From Erythrobacter donghaensis (lineage in GTDB: Bacteria; Pseudomonadota; Alphaproteobacteria; Sphingomonadales; Sphingomonadaceae), in contig NZ_LSJS01000156.1 of the NCBI RefSeq assembly GCF_001557325.1, forward strand, positions 1 to 14,619: DNA of 14,619 bases, written 5' to 3'. Positions 13,894 through 14,619 of the stretch are shown here, one piece after another (within the stretch, counting starts at the first letter, position 1; every line of letters starts with the position of its first letter). A program made the translations under genes and the position numbers. The notes beneath the pieces were generated by a model. It worked only from the letters and a program-made list of their open reading frames with translations. It made no database searches and had not been told where the DNA came from.

Positions 13894-13931
13894 GCGGGTA
13901 TTGCGCGGTTATTGTCGCGCTATTGGCGGGC
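13888..13931. repeat. Four tandem 11-bp units, TATTG-N6, next to parS
   Basis: TATTG recurs at 13888, 13899, 13910 and 13921, an exact period of 11. The units are TATTGAGCGGG, TATTGCGCGGT, TATTGTCGCGC and TATTGGCGGGC. The first five bases are invariant while the GC-rich remainder drifts. The period is close to one helical turn, so the TATTG blocks lie on one DNA face. The first unit includes the SDR stop codon. The array ends seven bases before the parS palindrome. Function unknown. Confidence 0.7.
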
Positions 13932-13937
13932 CCCTGC

Positions 13938-13957
13938 GATGTTCCACGTGGAACATC
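13938..13957. other. parS: parS-like ParB-binding centromere site
   Basis: Perfect 20-base palindrome GATGTTCCACGTGGAACATC whose central 16 bases are TGTTCCACGTGGAACA. This matches the chromosomal parS consensus (TGTTnCACGTGnAACA) bound by ParB. It lies between two convergent genes, so no promoter function is expected. In the known system ParB nucleates here, spreads, and recruits SMC and ParA for chromosome segregation. No parA or parB is in the window. Such sites usually cluster near the replication origin, which suggests, but does not prove, that this region is origin-proximal. Confidence 0.8.
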
Positions 13958-13970
13958 CCGGCGCCAGCGC

Positions 13971-14619
13971 CTATCCCTGCAGCCTCGCCATCGCCGCGCC
14001 GACGGCTGCCGCCACATCGTGCGCCTGCGGATTGCCGCGCATGATCAGGCCGCCATTGGGCTGGATATTGGCCCCTGTCACATAGGCATTGTCGGTGCTG
14101 AGCCACAGGCAGGCGTGGGCAACGTCGTCGACCGTGTTCAATCGCCCCATCGGGTAGCGCGGCAGGAAGGCATCGGTGAGGCCCGGCACCTGAAAGCTCT
14201 CGTGGGTCATCGGGCTGTCGGTGAAGGCGGGGGAGACCGTGTTGGCCTTGATGCCCAAGTGCCCGTAATCATTGGCGACACACTCGATCAGCGCCTCGGC
14301 GCCGCGCTTGGTGCCGATATAGGCGGCGTGGTTGGTGATGATCGCCTTGGTGGTGGCCGAGGACAGGCTGATCAGCGAGCCGCCGGTGGGGCTCTGCGCG
14401 CCCATCACCCTGACGAAGGCCTGGAGGAAGTGGTGCACGCCCTTGAACTGGAGGTCGACGATTTGGTCGAGCTGTTCGTCGGTGATCTCCTCGAGGCTGG
14501 CGAGCAGGCCCCAGCCGGTGGTGTTGATCGCGATGTCGACCCGCCCGAAAGTCGCCGCGGCCGTGTCGGCCATGGCGTTGACCTCGGGCTTCTTCGCTAT
14601 GTCGCACAGGGCGTAGGCC
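13971..14619 (-). CDS. SDR-family oxidoreductase, N-terminus cut by window edge
   Basis: Short-chain dehydrogenase of which 216 C-terminal residues are visible; the start and cofactor glycine loop lie beyond the right edge. The visible part begins A-Y-A-L-C-D-I-A-K-K-P-E-V-N-A, equivalent to the strand before the C-D-I adenine-binding segment. The usual N-N-A-G is replaced by N-T-T-G (A-I-N-T-T-G-W-G), and the fourth catalytic Asn appears replaced by Gln (D-L-Q-F-K-G-V-H-H-F). The catalytic Ser (I-S-L-S-S-A-T-T) and Y-I-G-T-K are intact, as is P-A-F-T-D-S-P-M. It ends P-N-G-G-L-I-M-R-G followed by a short A-rich tail. An internal ATG at 14573 is not the true start because homology continues upstream. 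Substrate unknown; it is convergent with the SDR at 13117. Confidence 0.88.
   Translation of the reverse strand, partial: AYALCDIAKKPEVNAMADTAAATFGRVDIAINTTGWGLLASLEEITDEQLDQIVDLQFKGVHHFLQAFVRVMGAQSPTGGSLISLSSATTKAIITNHAAYIGTKRGAEALIECVANDYGHLGIKANTVSPAFTDSPMTHESFQVPGLTDAFLPRYPMGRLNTVDDVAHACLWLSTDNAYVTGANIQPNGGLIMRGNPQAHDVAAAVGAAMARLQG

Noticed and set aside
13909..14106. Small minus-strand frame covering the parS-like palindrome
   Set aside because: It is a shifted-frame shadow of the right-hand SDR gene, and the palindrome is better explained as a ParB site.

Overview
The window is high-GC DNA with catabolic accessory genes typical of a sphingomonad-type alphaproteobacterium (Sphingomonadales). 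Signs of this are the TonB-dependent receptor with an NETLQEVPVTVTA-type box, an orphan Rieske oxygenase alpha subunit, several short-chain dehydrogenases, soluble bacterial P450s, and GC-rich REP-like hairpins between genes. The assignment comes from gene style only; no rRNA or housekeeping gene is present to confirm it.

Left part (1-5304): an MFS transporter (cut by the window edge) and an SDR dehydrogenase overlap on the minus strand. They diverge across a 335-base gap from a TonB-dependent outer-membrane receptor. A strong hairpin separates the receptor from a Rieske-type ring-hydroxylating oxygenase alpha subunit. Together these look like uptake, hydroxylation and dehydrogenation of a hydrophobic (aromatic, terpenoid or steroid-like) compound. 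The substrate cannot be read from the sequence, and no beta subunit, ferredoxin or reductase is visible.

Middle (5305-6727): a lower-GC patch with a Sel1-repeat protein, then about 630 bases without a gene that are packed with palindromes and REPIN-like repeats. This looks like an insertion and repeat-accumulation site.

Right-middle (6728-9866): an NmrA-like NAD(P)-binding protein diverges from a two-gene operon of an MDR-family enone/alkenal reductase and a SnoaL/BaiE-like dehydratase candidate (4-base ATGA overlap). A second REPIN-like hairpin pair lies between that operon and a convergent PaaI-type thioesterase.

P450 and toxin region (9755-12931): a P450 that keeps only its N-terminal half (no I-helix, ExxR or heme-binding loop) diverges from an intact P450. 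The intact P450 ends two bases from a convergent RES/Xre-DUF2384 toxin-antitoxin pair, whose promoter carries a perfect inverted-repeat operator.

Right end (13048-14619): an SDR gene with an inverted repeat in its leader converges on another SDR gene cut by the window edge. Their short gap holds the most notable non-coding signal in the window: four exact-period 11-bp repeats followed by a perfect 20-bp palindrome containing TGTTCCACGTGGAACA, the sequence of a ParB-binding parS centromere site. No wholly new multi-gene system was identified. The best leads are the parS site with its phased repeats, the broken P450 beside an intact one, and the low-GC Sel1 island.
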